Source: Saccoglossus kowalevskii (taxonomy: Eukaryota > Hemichordata > Enteropneusta > Harrimaniidae). Taken from it: a DNA stretch of 33,452 nucleotides. The notes beneath the pieces are model-generated. The model was not told where the DNA came from. It ran no database searches and saw only the letters and a program-made list of their open reading frames with translations. The stretch spans positions 1 to 33,452 of the forward strand of contig NW_003118718.1 of assembly GCF_000003605.2 (NCBI RefSeq), read 5' to 3'. The position numbers were made by a program, and so were the translations under genes. Below are positions 8,345-18,004 of the stretch, in pieces. The number at the start of each line of letters is the position of its first letter. Position 1 is the stretch's first letter.

Positions 8345-8426
8345 GACGAGGTGGCCGAGTGGTTAAGGCGATGGACTGCTAATCCATTGTGCTCTGCATG
8401 CGTGGTTTCGAATCCCATCCTCGTCG
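8345..8426 (+). tRNA. tRNA-Ser(GCT), unit 29
   Basis: C55T and G62T (U62-C70 mismatch closing the T loop, and a B-box change). Same as unit 39. Followed by S2. Confidence 0.87.
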
Positions 8427-8634
8427 ACTTAATTTCTACAGTTTTTAAGTACCATAATAAAATTGCAATCATGCTCGGTGCCAGATTTTGATTGTTGAGC
8501 AGTTAACACTCGTCTTGAATTACCATTTCTATCTCGATTATCATATAACCATGTTCGCAGCATTGGTAAGTAATTTTCACATGTGGTCTAACCCCTGGCC
8601 TAGCTAAATTCGTTACGCTGTCCATAAGTACATA

Positions 8635-8716
8635 GACGAGGTGGCCGAGTGGTTAAGGCGATGGACTGCTAATCCATGGTGCTCTGCACGCGTGGGTTCG
8701 AATCCCATCATCGTCG
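8635..8716 (+). tRNA. tRNA-Ser(GCT), unit 30
   Basis: T44G and C76A (G6-A76 mismatch). Related to units 66 and 111 (CATCATCG end). Followed by 367 bp without a tRNA. Confidence 0.88.
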
Positions 8717-9083
8717 ACTTAATTTCTACAGTTTTTAAGTACCATAATAAAATTGCAATCATGCTCGGTGCCAGATTTTGATTGTTGAGCAGTTAACACT
8801 CGTCTTGAATTACCATTTCTATCTCGATTATCATATAACCATGTTCGCAGCATTGGTAAGTAATTTTCACATGTGGACTCAATTTCTACAGTTTTAAGTA
8901 CCATAATAAAATTGCAATCATGCTCATTGCCAGATTTTGATTGCTGAGTAGTTAACACTCGTCCTGAATTATAATTTCGATCTCGATTATCATATAACCA
9001 TGTTCGCAGCATTGATAAGTAATTTTCACATGTGGTCTAACACCTGGCCTAGCTAAATTAGTTACGCTGTCCACAATTACGTA
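8717..9083 (+). repeat. Tandem spacers with the tRNA between them deleted
   Basis: An S2 spacer runs to about 8876 (ends CACATGTGG) and joins directly to ACTCAATTTC, the start of an S1-like spacer. About 48 bp of leader and one whole 82-bp tRNA are missing. The second spacer is S1 at first and S3-like later (GATTGCTGAG, TCCTGAATTATAA). Both terminator T-runs are present; nothing else is recognised. Confidence 0.88.
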
Positions 9084-9165
9084 GATGAGGTGGCCGAGTG
9101 GTTAAGGCGATGGACTGCTAATCCATTGTGCTCTGCACGCGTGGGTTCGAATCCCATCCTCGTCG
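9084..9165 (+). tRNA. tRNA-Ser-GCT: tRNA-Ser(GCT), unit 31
   Basis: C3T only (U3-G79 wobble). Leader CCACAATTACGTA. Followed by S1. Confidence 0.96.
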
Positions 9166-9372
9166 ACTCAATTTCTACAGTTTTAAGTACCATAATAAAA
9201 TTGCAATCATGCTCATTGCCAGATTTTGATTGTTGAGCAGTTAACACTCGTCTTGAATTACCATTTCTATCTCGATTATCATATAACCATGTTCGCAGCA
9301 TTAGTAAGTAATTTTCACATGTGGTCTAACACCTGGTCTAGCTAAATTTTTTACGCAGTGCAAAAGTACGTA

Positions 9373-9454
9373 GACGAGGTGGCCGAGTGGTTAAGGCGAT
9401 GGACTGCTAATCCATTGTGCTCTGCACGCGTGGGTTCGAATCCCATCCTCGTCG
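9373..9454 (+). tRNA. tRNA-Ser-GCT: tRNA-Ser(GCT), exact consensus, unit 32
   Basis: Identical to unit 7. Unusual leader with TTTTTTACGCAGTGC. Followed by S2. Confidence 0.97.
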
Positions 9455-9662
9455 ACTTAATTTCTACAGTTTTTAAGCACCATAATAAAATTGCAATCAT
9501 GCTCGGTGCCAGATTTTGATTGTTGAGCAGTTAACACTCGTCTTGAATTACCATTTCTACCTCGATTATCATATAACCATGTTCGCAGCATTGGTAAGTA
9601 ATTTTCACATGTGGTCTAACACCTGGCCTAGCTAAATTCGTTACGCTGTGCATAAGTACGTA
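9455..9662 (+). repeat. Spacer class S2, reference copy
   Basis: This is a 208-bp S2 spacer (290-bp unit). It starts ACTTAATTTC, carries a five-T terminator, ATGCTCGGTGCCAG and GCAGCATTGGTAAG. The extra T of the terminator accounts for the one-base length difference from S1. Confidence 0.88.
9470..9474 (+). terminator. Pol III terminator, S2 form (unit 32)
   Basis: The S2 class has a TTTTT run at the same place, one T longer than the other classes and so probably the strongest terminator of the four. Confidence 0.85.
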
Positions 9663-9744
9663 GACGAGGTGGCCGAGTGGTTAAGGCGATGGACTGCTAA
9701 TCCATTGTGCTCTGCACGCGTGGTTTCGAATCCCATCCTCGTCG
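9663..9744 (+). tRNA. tRNA-Ser(GCT), unit 33
   Basis: G62T only, breaking the loop-closing T-stem pair. Followed by S3 with GAGTTGTTAAC. Confidence 0.89.
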
Positions 9745-9948
9745 ACGTGATTCTACAGTTTTAAGTACCATTATGAAATTACCATCATTCTCTTGCAGAT
9801 TTTGATTGCTGAGTTGTTAACACTCGTCCTGAATTACAATTTCGATCTCGATTATCATATAACCATGTTCGCAGCATTGATAAGTACTTTTCACATGTGG
9901 TCTAACACCTGGTCTAGCTAAATTCGTTACGCTGTGCAAATGTACGTA

Positions 9949-10030
9949 GACGAGGTGGCCGAGTGGTTAAGGCGATGGACTGCTAATCCATTGTGCTCTG
10001 CACGCCTGGGTTCGAATCCCATCCTCGTCG
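9949..10030 (+). tRNA. tRNA-Ser-GCT: tRNA-Ser(GCT), unit 34
   Basis: G58C only (C58-U74 mismatch at the outer T-stem pair). Followed by S2. Confidence 0.92.
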
Positions 10031-10238
10031 ACTTAATTTCTACAGTTTTTAAGTACCATAATAAAATTGCAATCATGCTCGGTGCCAGATTTTGATTGTT
10101 GAGCAGTTAACACTCGTCTTGAATTACCATTTCTATCTCGATTATCATATAACCATGTTCGCAGCATTGGTAAGTAATTTTCACATGTGGTCTAACACCT
10201 GGCCTAACTAAATTCGTTACGCTGTGCAAATGTACGTA

Positions 10239-10320
10239 GACGAGGTGGCCGAGTGGTTAAGGCGATGGACTGCTAATCCATTGTGCTCTGCACGCCTGGG
10301 TTCGAATCCCATCCTCGTCG
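10239..10320 (+). tRNA. tRNA-Ser-GCT: tRNA-Ser(GCT), unit 35
   Basis: Identical to unit 34, including G58C. Followed by S2. Confidence 0.92.
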
Positions 10321-10529
10321 ACTTAATTTCTACAGTTTTTAAGTACCATAATAAAATTGCAATCATGCTCGGTGCCAGATTTTGATTGTTGAGCAGTTAA
10401 CACTCGTCTTGAATTACCATTTCTATCTCGATTATCATATAACCATGTTCGCAGCATTGGTAAGTAATTTTCACATGTGGTCTAACACCTGGCCTAACTA
10501 AATTCGTTATGCTGTGCATAAAGTACGTA

Positions 10530-10611
10530 GACGAGGTGGCCGAGTGGTTAAGGCGATGGACTGCTAATCCATTGCGCTCTGCACGCGTGGGTACGAATCC
10601 CATCCTCGTCG
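10530..10611 (+). tRNA. tRNA-Ser-GCT: tRNA-Ser(GCT), B-box mutant, unit 36
   Basis: T46C (C-A in variable arm) and T64A. Followed by S3 starting ACCTGATTC. Same allele pair as unit 112. Confidence 0.86.
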
Positions 10612-10815
10612 ACCTGATTCTACAGTTTTAAGTACCATTATGAAATTACCATCATTCTCTTGCAGATTTTGATTGCTGAGTAGTTAACACTCGTCCTGAA
10701 TTACAATTTCGATCTCGATTATCATATAACCATGTTCGCAGCATTGATAAGTACTTTTCACATGTGGTCTAACACCTGGTCTAGCTAAATTCGTTACGCT
10801 GTGCAAATGTACGTA

Positions 10816-10898
10816 GACGAGGTGGCCGAGTGGTTAAGGGCGATGCACTGCTAATCCATTGTGCTCTGCACGCGTGGGTACGAATCCCATCCTCGTCG
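10816..10898 (+). tRNA. tRNA-Ser(GCT), degenerate, unit 37
   Basis: 83 nt: extra G at the D stem (AAGGGCG), plus G30C and T64A. G30C here is outside its usual type B setting. Followed by S3. Confidence 0.76.
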
Positions 10899-11102
10899 AC
10901 GTGATTCTACAGTTTTAAGTACCATTATGAAATTACCATCATTCTCTTGCAGATTTTGATTGCTGAGTAGTTAACACTCGTCCTGAATTACAATTTCGAT
11001 CTCGATTATCATATAACCATGTTCGCAGCATTGGTAAGTAATTTTCACATGTTGTCTAACACCTGGCCTAGCTAAATTAGTTACGCTGTGCATAAGTACG
11101 TA

Positions 11103-11184
11103 GACGAGGTGGCCGATAGGTTAAGACGATGGACTGCTAATCCATTGTGCTCTGCACGCGTGGGTTCGAATCCCAACCTCGTCG
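11103..11184 (+). tRNA. tRNA-Ser(GCT), degenerate, unit 38
   Basis: G15T, T16A (A box TGGCCGATAGG), G24A (C-A in D stem) and T74A (G-A in T stem). Units 38 and 110 share GATAGG. Followed by S1. Confidence 0.82.
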
Positions 11185-11389
11185 ACTCAATTTCTACAGT
11201 TTTAAGTACCATAATAAAATTGCATTCATGCTCGTTGCCAGATTTTGATTGTTGAGCAGTTAACACTCGTCTTGAATTACCATTTCTATCTCGATTAACA
11301 TATAACCATGTTCGCAGATTAGTAAGTAATTTTCACATGTGGTCTAACACCTGGCCTAGCTAAATTCGTTACGCTATCCATAATACATA

Positions 11390-11471
11390 GACGAGGTGGC
11401 CGAGTGGTTAAGGCGATGGACTGCTAATCCATTGTGCTCTGCATGCGTGGTTTCGAATCCCATCCTCGTCG
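11390..11471 (+). tRNA. tRNA-Ser(GCT), unit 39
   Basis: C55T and G62T, as in unit 29. The spacer is S2 at first, then S3-like from ACAATTTCGATC. Confidence 0.87.
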
Positions 11472-11679
11472 ACTTAATTTCTACAGTTTTTAAGTACCAT
11501 AATAAAATTGCAATCATGCTCGGTGCCAGATTTTGATTGTTGAGCAGTTAACACTCGTCTTGAATTACAATTTCGATCTCGATTATCATATAACCATGTT
11601 CGCAGCATTGGTAAGTAATTTTCACATGTTGTCTAACACCTGGCCTAGCTAAATTAGTTACGCTGTCCACAATTACGTA

Positions 11680-11761
11680 GATGAGGTGGCCGAGTGGTTA
11701 AGGCGATGGACTGCTAATCCATTGTGCTCTGCACGCGTGGGTTCGAATCCCATCCTCGTCG
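11680..11761 (+). tRNA. tRNA-Ser-GCT: tRNA-Ser(GCT), unit 40
   Basis: C3T only. Followed by S1. Homologous to unit 31. Confidence 0.96.
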
Positions 11762-11968
11762 ACTCAATTTCTACAGTTTTAAGTACCATAATAAAATTGC
11801 AATCATGCTCATTGCCAGATTTTGATTGTTGAGCAGTTAACACTCGTCTTGAATTACCATTTCTATCTCGATTATCATATAACCATGTTCGCAGCATTAG
11901 TAAGTAATTTTCACATGTGGTCTAACACCTGGTCTAGCTAAATTTTTTACGCAGTGCAAAAGTACGTA

Positions 11969-12050
11969 GACGAGGTGGCCGAGTGGTTAAGGCGATGGAC
12001 TGCTAATCCATTGTGCTCTGCACGCGTGGGTTCGAATCCCATCCTCGTCG
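11969..12050 (+). tRNA. tRNA-Ser-GCT: tRNA-Ser(GCT), exact consensus, unit 41
   Basis: Identical to unit 7. TTTTTTACGCAGTGC leader as in unit 32. Followed by S2. Confidence 0.97.
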
Positions 12051-12258
12051 ACTTAATTTCTACAGTTTTTAAGTACCATAATAAAATTGCAATCATGCTC
12101 GGTGCCAGATTTTGGTTGTTGAGCAGTTAACACTCGTCTTGAATTACCATTTCTACCTCGATTATCATATAACCATGTTCGCAGCATTGGTAAGTAATTT
12201 TCACATGTGGTCTAACACCTGGCCTAGCTAAATTCGTTACGCTGTGCATAATTACGTA

Positions 12259-12341
12259 GACGAGGTGGCCGAGTGGTTAAGGCGATGGACTGCTAATCCA
12301 TTGTGCTCTGCACGCGTGGTTTCGAAATCCCATCCTCGTCG
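12259..12341 (+). tRNA. tRNA-Ser(GCT), degenerate, unit 42
   Basis: 83 nt: G62T plus an A inserted in the T loop (TTCGAAATCC). Unit 33 is the homologue without the insert. Followed by S3. Confidence 0.78.
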
Positions 12342-12545
12342 ACGTGATTCTACAGTTTTTAAGTACCATTATGAAATTACCATCATTCTCTTGCAGATTT
12401 TGATTGCTGATTTGTTAACACTCGTCCTGAATTACAATTTCGATCTCGATTATCATATAACCATGTTCGCAGCATTGATAAGTACTTTTCACATGTGGTC
12501 TAACACCTGGTCTAGCTAATTCGTTACGCTGTCCACATATACGTA

Positions 12546-12617
12546 GATGAGGTGGCCGAGGGTTAAGGCTAATCCATTGTGCTCTGCACGCAATGGGTTC
12601 GAATCCCATCCTCGTCG
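12546..12617 (+). pseudogene. tRNA-Ser with anticodon-arm deletion, unit 43
   Basis: 72 nt. A T is lost from the D loop and 10 nt from D-stem end to mid-anticodon loop are gone (GGC joined to TAATCC). An A is inserted before the T stem. No anticodon arm can form. Followed by S4 with several homopolymer indels. Confidence 0.85.
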
Positions 12618-12823
12618 ACGTGATTCTACACTTTTTATGTTCATTATGAAAATTACCATCATGCTTTTGCATATTTTGAAATGTTGAGTAGATAACACTC
12701 ATCTTGAATTACCACTTCGTTCTCGATTATCATATAATCATGTTCGCAGCATTGATAAGTAATTTTCACATGTGGTCTAACACCTGGCCTAGCTAAATTC
12801 GTTACGCTGTCCACAATTACGTA

Positions 12824-12905
12824 GACGAGGTGGCCGAGTGGTTAAGGCGATGGACTGCTAATCCATTGTGCTCTGCATGCGTGTGTTCGAATCCCATCCT
12901 CGTCG
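12824..12905 (+). tRNA. tRNA-Ser(GCT), unit 44
   Basis: C55T and G61T (U-C in T stem, B box GTGTGTTCG). Has GACGAGG although the leader is CCACAATTACGTA, which usually precedes C3T. Followed by S2. Confidence 0.88.
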
Positions 12906-13113
12906 ACTCAATTTCTACAGTTTTTGAGTACCATAATAAAATTGCAATCATGCTCGGTGCCAGATTTTGATTGTTGAGCAGTTAACACTCGTCTTGAATT
13001 ACCATTTCTATCTCGATTATCATATAACCATGTTCGCAGCATTGGTAAGTAATTTTCACATGTGGTCTAACACCTGGCCTAGCTAAATTCGTTACGCTGT
13101 GCATAAGTACGTA

Positions 13114-13195
13114 GACGCGGTGGCCGAGTGGGTAAGGCGATGCACTGCTAATCCATTCTGTTCTGCACGCATGGGTTCGAATCCCATCCTCGTCG
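13114..13195 (+). tRNA. tRNA-Ser-GCT: tRNA-Ser(GCT), type B, unit 45
   Basis: Type B with G30C and A5C (C5-U77 mismatch). Followed by S4. Homologous to unit 1. Confidence 0.87.
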
Positions 13196-13399
13196 ACGTG
13201 ATTCTACACTTTTAAGTTCCATTATGAAATTACCATCATGCTTTTGCATATTTTGAATGTTGAGTAGATAACACTCATCTTGAATTACCACTTCGATCTC
13301 GATTAGCATATAATCATGTTCGCAACATTGATAAGTAATTTTCACATGTGGTCTAACACCTGGCCTAGCTAAATTCGTTACGCTGTCCACAATTACGTA

Positions 13400-13481
13400 G
13401 ATGAGGTGGCCGAGTGGTTAAGGCGATGGACTGCTAATCCATTGTGCTCTGCACGCGTGGGTTCGAATCCCGTCCTCGTCG
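13400..13481 (+). tRNA. tRNA-Ser-GCT: tRNA-Ser(GCT), unit 46
   Basis: C3T and A73G. Homologous to unit 2 without A27T. Followed by S1. Confidence 0.93.
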
Positions 13482-13688
13482 ACTCAATTTCCACAGTTTT
13501 AAGTACCATAATAAAATTGCAATCATGCTCATTGCTAGATTTTGATTGTTGAGCAGTTAACACTCGTCTTGAATTACCATTTCTATCTCGATTATCATAT
13601 AACCATGTTCGCAGCATTGGTAAGTAATTTTCACATGTGGTCTAACACCTGGCCTAGCTAAATTCGTTACGCTGTGCATAAGTACGTA

Positions 13689-13770
13689 GACGAGGTGGCC
13701 GAGTGGGTAAGGCGATGCACTGATAATCCATTCTGTTCTGCACGCATGGGTTCGAATCCCATCCTCGTCG
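13689..13770 (+). tRNA. tRNA with Ser body and anticodon GAT, unit 47
   Basis: Type B with G30C, plus C35A which changes the anticodon to GAT (would read AUC/AUU, Ile). Ser identity parts remain. The anticodon stem already has the C30-C40 mismatch, so it may be inactive. Followed by S4. Confidence 0.85.
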
Positions 13771-13974
13771 ACGTGATTCTACACTTTTAAGTTCCATTAT
13801 GAAATTACCATCATGCTTTTGCATATTTTGAATGTTGAGTAGATAACACTCATCTTGAATTACCACTTCGATCTCGATTAGCATATAATCATGTTCGCAA
13901 CATTGATAAGTAATTTTCACATGTGGTCCAACACCTGGCCTAGCTAAATTCGTTACGCTGTCCACAATTACGTA

Positions 13975-14056
13975 GATGAGGTGGCCGAGTCGTTAAGGCG
14001 ATGGACTGCTAATCCATTGTGCTCTGCACGCGTGGGTTCGAATCCCATCCTCGTCG
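13975..14056 (+). tRNA. tRNA-Ser-GCT: tRNA-Ser(GCT), unit 48
   Basis: C3T and G17C. Same tRNA as unit 11. Followed by S1. Confidence 0.87.
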
Positions 14057-14263
14057 ACTCAATTTCTACAGTTTTAAGTACCATAATAAAATTGCAATCA
14101 TACTCATTGCCAGATTTTGATTGTTGAGCAGTTAACACTCGTCTTAAATTACCATTTCTATCTCGATTATCATATAACCATGTTCGCAGCATTAGTAAGT
14201 AATTTTCACATGTGGTATAACACCTTGCCTAGCTAAATTCGTTACGCTGTCCATAAGTACATA

Positions 14264-14345
14264 GACGAGGTGGCCGAGTGGTTAAGGCGATGGACTGCTA
14301 ATCCATTGTGCTCTGCACGCGTGGCTTCGAATCCCATCCTCGTCG
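14264..14345 (+). tRNA. tRNA-Ser(GCT), unit 49
   Basis: G62C (C-C at the loop-closing T-stem pair). Leader CCATAAGTACATA. The spacer starts as S2 and then carries the ATGATCATTGCTAG mosaic seen after unit 11. Confidence 0.88.
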
Positions 14346-14553
14346 ACTTAATTTCTACAGTTTTTAAGTACCATAATAAAATTGCAATCATGATCATTGC
14401 TAGATTTTGAATGTTGAGTCGAAAACACTCATCTTGAATTACCATTTCTATCTCGGTTATCATATAACCATGTTCGCAGCATTAGTAAGTAATTTTCACA
14501 TGTGGTCTAACACCTGGCCTAGCTAAATTCGTTACGCTGTCCATAAGTACATA

Positions 14554-14635
14554 GACGAGGTGGCCGAGTGGTTAAGGCGATGGACTGCTAATCCATTGTG
14601 CTCTGCACGCGTGGGTTCGAATCCCATCCTCGTCG
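14554..14635 (+). tRNA. tRNA-Ser-GCT: tRNA-Ser(GCT), exact consensus, unit 50
   Basis: Identical to unit 7. Leader CCATAAGTACATA. Followed by S2. Confidence 0.97.
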
Positions 14636-14843
14636 ACTTAATTTCTACAGTTTTTAAGTACCATAATAAAATTGCAATCATGTTCGGTGCCAGATTTTGA
14701 TTGTTGAGCAGTTAACACTCGTCTTGAATTACCATTTCTATCTCGATTATCATATAACCATGTTCGCAGCATTGGTAAGTAATTTTCACATGTGGTCTAA
14801 CCCCTGGCCTAGCTAAATTCGTTACGCTGTGCATAAGTACGTA

Positions 14844-14925
14844 GACGAGGTGGCCGAGTGGGTAAAGCGATGGACTGCTAATCCATTCTGTTCTGCACGC
14901 ATGGGTTCGAATCCCATCCTCGTCG
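14844..14925 (+). tRNA. tRNA-Ser-GCT: tRNA-Ser(GCT), type B, unit 51
   Basis: Type B with G30 retained and G23A (C12-A23 mismatch). Followed by S4. Confidence 0.88.
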
Positions 14926-15129
14926 ACGTGATTCTACACTTTTAAGTTCCATTATGAAATTACCATCATGCTTTTGCATATTTTGAATGTTGAGTAGATA
15001 ACACTCATCTTGAATTACCACTTCGATCTCGATTAGCATATAATCATGTTCGCAACATTGGTAAGTAATTTTCACATGTGGTCTAACACCTGATCTAGCT
15101 AAATTCGTTACGCTGTGCAAATGTACGTA

Positions 15130-15211
15130 GACGAGGTGGCCGAGTGGTTAAGGCGATGGACTGCTAATCCATTGTGCTCTGCACGCGTGGGTTTGAATCC
15201 CATCCTCGTCG
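15130..15211 (+). tRNA. tRNA-Ser-GCT: tRNA-Ser(GCT), B-box mutant, unit 52
   Basis: C65T only. Followed by S3 with TTTGTTTGCTG, also seen after unit 79. Confidence 0.87.
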
Positions 15212-15415
15212 ACGTGATTCTACAGTTTTAAGTACCATTATGAAATTACCATCATTCTCTTGCAGATTTTGTTTGCTGAGTAGTTAACACTCGTCCTGAA
15301 TTACAATTTCGATCTCGATTATCATATAACCATGTTCGCAGCATTGATAAGTAATTTTCACATGTGGTCTAACACCTGGCCTAGCTAAATTCGTTACGCT
15401 GTCCACAATTACGTA

Positions 15416-15497
15416 GATGAGGTGGCCGAGTGGTTAAGGCGATGGACTGCTAATCCATTGTGCTCTGCACGCGTGGGTTCGAATCCCATCCTCGTCG
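15416..15497 (+). tRNA. tRNA-Ser-GCT: tRNA-Ser(GCT), unit 53
   Basis: C3T only. Followed by S1. Confidence 0.96.
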
Positions 15498-15704
15498 ACT
15501 CAATTTCTACAGTTTTAAGTACCATAATAAAATTGCAATCATGCTCGTTGCCAGATTTTGATTGTTGAGCAGTTAAGACTCGTCTTGAATTACCATTTCT
15601 ATCTCGATTATCATATAACCATGTTCGCAGCATTAGTAAGTAATTTTCACATGTGGTCTAACACCTGGTCTAGCTAAATTCGTTACGCCGTGCATAAGTG
15701 CGTA

Positions 15705-15786
15705 GACGAGGTGGCCGAGTGGTTAAGGCGATGGACTGCTAATCCATTGTGCTCTGCACGCGTGGGTTCGAATCCCATCCTCGTCG
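15705..15786 (+). tRNA. tRNA-Ser-GCT: tRNA-Ser(GCT), exact consensus, unit 54
   Basis: Identical to unit 7. Leader GCATAAGTGCGTA. Followed by S1 with one extra T (AATTTTCTAC). Confidence 0.97.
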
Positions 15787-15994
15787 ACTCAATTTTCTAC
15801 AGTTTTAAGTACCATAATAAAATTGCAATCATGCTCGTTGCCAGATTTTGATTGTTGAGCAGTTAACACTCGTCTTGAATTACCATTTCTATCTCGATTA
15901 TCATATAACCATGTTCGCAGCATTGGTAAGTAATTTTCACATGTGGTCTAACACCTGGCCTAGCTAAATTCGTTACGCTGTGCATAAGTACGTA

Positions 15995-16076
15995 GACGAG
16001 GTGGCCGAGTGGGTAAGGCGATGGACTGCTAATCCATTCTGTTCTGCACGCATGGGTTCGAATCCCATCCTCGTCG
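15995..16076 (+). tRNA. tRNA-Ser-GCT: tRNA-Ser(GCT), type B, unit 55
   Basis: Plain type B with G30 retained. Followed by S4 with ATATAGTCATG and CCTGCTCTAGC, as after unit 78. Confidence 0.92.
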
Positions 16077-16280
16077 ACGTGATTCTACACTTTTAAGTTC
16101 CATTATGAAATTACCATCATGCTTTTGCATATTTTGAATGTTGAGTAGATAACACTCATCTTGAATTACCACTTCGATCTCGATTAGCATATAGTCATGT
16201 TCGCAACATTGGTAAGTAATTTTCACATGTGGTCTAACACCTGCTCTAGCTAAATTCGTTACGCTGTGCATAAGTACGTA

Positions 16281-16362
16281 GACGAGGTGGCCGAGTGGTT
16301 AAGGCGATGGACTGCTAATCCATTGTGCTCTGCACGCGTGGGTTCGAATCCCATCCTCGTCG
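16281..16362 (+). tRNA. tRNA-Ser-GCT: tRNA-Ser(GCT), exact consensus, unit 56
   Basis: Identical to unit 7. Followed by S1 with CTACTGTTTT. Homologous to unit 81. Confidence 0.97.
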
Positions 16363-16569
16363 ACTCAATTTCTACTGTTTTAAGTACCATAATAAAATTG
16401 CATTCATGCTCGTTGCCAGATTTTGATTGTTGAGCAGTTAACACTCGTCTTGAATTACCATTTCTATCTCGATTAACATATAACCATGTTCGCAGCATTA
16501 GTAAGTAATTTTCACATGTGGTCTAACACCTGGCCTAGCTAAATTCGTTACGCTGTGCATAAGTACGTA

Positions 16570-16651
16570 GACGAGGTGGCCGAGTGGTTAAGGCTATGGA
16601 CTGCTATTCCATTGTGCTCTGCACGCGTGAGTTTGAATCCCATCCTCGTCG
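16570..16651 (+). tRNA. tRNA-Ser(GCT), degenerate B-box mutant, unit 57
   Basis: G26T, A38T in the anticodon loop, G61A (A-C in T stem) and C65T. Unit 82 is the homologue with only G26T and C65T, so A38T and G61A arose after duplication. Followed by S3. Confidence 0.84.
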
Positions 16652-16855
16652 ACGTTATTCTACAGTTTTAAGTACCATTATGAAATTACCATCATTCTCT
16701 TGCAGATTTTGATTGCTGAGTAGTTTACACTCGTCCTGAATTACAATTTCGATCTCGATTATCATATAACCATGTTCGCAGCATTGATAAGTAATTTTCA
16801 CATGTGGTCTAACACCTGGCCTAGCTAAATTCGTTACGCTGTCCACAATTACGTA

Positions 16856-16938
16856 GATGAGGTGGCCGAGTGGTTAAGGCGATGGACTGCTAATAACATT
16901 GTGCTCTGCACGTGTGGGTTCGAATCCCATCCTCGTCG
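16856..16938 (+). pseudogene. tRNA-Ser(GCT) with disrupted anticodon stem, unit 58
   Basis: 83 nt: TCCAT is replaced by TAACAT, so the anticodon stem is broken; also C3T and C57T. Followed by S3. Confidence 0.78.
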
Positions 16939-17142
16939 ACGTGATTCTAAAGTTTTAAGTACCATTATGAAATTACCATCATTCTCTTGCAGATTTTGAT
17001 TGCTGAGTTGTTAACACTCGTCTTGAATTACAATTTCGATCTCGATTATCATATAACCATGTTCGCAGCATTGATAAGTAATTTTCACATGTGGTCTAAC
17101 ACCTGGTCTAGCTAAATTCGTTACGCTGTGCAAATGTACGTA

Positions 17143-17224
17143 GACGAGGTGGCCGAGTGGTTAAGGCGATGGACTGCTAATCCATTGTGCTCTGCACGCG
17201 TGGGTACGAATCCCATCCTCGTCG
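17143..17224 (+). tRNA. tRNA-Ser-GCT: tRNA-Ser(GCT), B-box mutant, unit 59
   Basis: T64A only. Followed by S3 with CGATGATCATATAACC. Confidence 0.87.
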
Positions 17225-17428
17225 ACGTGATTCTACAGTTTTAAGTACCATTATGAAATTACCATCATTCTCTTGCAGATTTTGATTGCTGAGTAGTTAA
17301 CACTCGTCCTGAATTACAATTTCGATCTCGATGATCATATAACCATGTTCGCAGCATTGATAAGTAATTTTCACATGTGGTCTAACACCTGGCCTAGCTA
17401 AATTAGTTACGCTGTACACAATTACGTA
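17225..17428 (+). repeat. Spacer class S3, reference copy
   Basis: This is a 204-bp S3 spacer (286-bp unit). It starts ACGTGATTCTACAG and has ACCATTATGAAATTACC, ATTCTCTTGCAG, GATTGCTGAG, CTCGTCCTGAATTACAA and GCAGCATTGATAAG. It usually ends in the leader CCACAATTACGTA that precedes C3T tRNAs (here ACACAATTACGTA). tRNAs that precede S3 are mostly mutated. Confidence 0.88.
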
Positions 17429-17510
17429 GATGAGGTGGCCGAGTGGTTAAGGCGATGGACTGCTAATCCATTGTGCTCTGCACGCGTGGGTTCGAATCCC
17501 ATCCTCGTCG
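17429..17510 (+). tRNA. tRNA-Ser-GCT: tRNA-Ser(GCT), unit 60
   Basis: C3T only. Followed by S2 with ATTATAACATTGC. Confidence 0.96.
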
Positions 17511-17718
17511 ACTTAATTTCTACAGTTTTTAAGTACCATTATAACATTGCAATCATGCTCGGTGCCAGATTTTGATTGTTGAGCAGTTAACACTCGTCTT
17601 GAATTACCATTTCTATCTCGATTATCATATAACCATGTTCGCAGCATTGGTAAGTAATTTTCACATGTGGTCTAACACCTGGCCTAGCTAAATTCGTTAT
17701 GCTGTGCATAAGTACGTA

Positions 17719-17800
17719 GACGAGGTGGGCGAATGGTTAAGTCGATGGACTGCTAATCCATTGTGCTCTGCACGTGTGGGTTCGAATCCCATCCTCGTCG
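17719..17800 (+). tRNA. tRNA-Ser(GCT) with altered D arm, unit 61
   Basis: C11G, G15A, G24T and C57T. C11G with G24T replaces a C-G pair by a G-U pair, so the D stem can still form. Followed by S3. Confidence 0.85.
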
Positions 17801-18004
17801 ACGTGATTCTACAGTTTTAAGTACCATTATGAAATTACCATCATTCTCTTGCAGATTTTGATTGCTGAGTTGTTAACACTCGTCTTGAATTACAATTTCG
17901 ATCTCGATTATCATATAACCATGTTCGCAGCATTGATAAGTAATTTTCACATGTGGTCTAACACCTGGTCTAGCTAAATTCGTTAGGCTGTGCAAATGTA
18001 CGTA

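Larger units (their letters stand above)
9949..10529 (+). repeat. Single-unit tandem duplication (units 34-35)
   Basis: Two adjacent 290-291 bp units share the otherwise unseen G58C and the spacer variant GGCCTAACTA, so this looks like a recent one-unit duplication. Confidence 0.8.
8345..12341 (+). repeat. Related halves: units 29-33 and 39-42
   Basis: Unit 29 resembles 39 (C55T plus G62T, leader CTATCCATAATAC) and units 31-33 match 40-42 at offset 2596 (leader TTTTTTACGCAGTGC). The first half also holds unit 30 and a tRNA-less spacer. Units 104-105 near 29832 share the same TTTTTTACGCAG leader. Confidence 0.78.
16281..16855 (+). repeat. Two-unit block duplicated at 23488-24062
   Basis: Units 56-57 match units 81-82 at offset 7207. 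Shared markers are TTTCTACTGTTTTAAG after the first tRNA, G26T plus C65T in the second, and ACGTTATTCTACAG after it. Confidence 0.85.
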
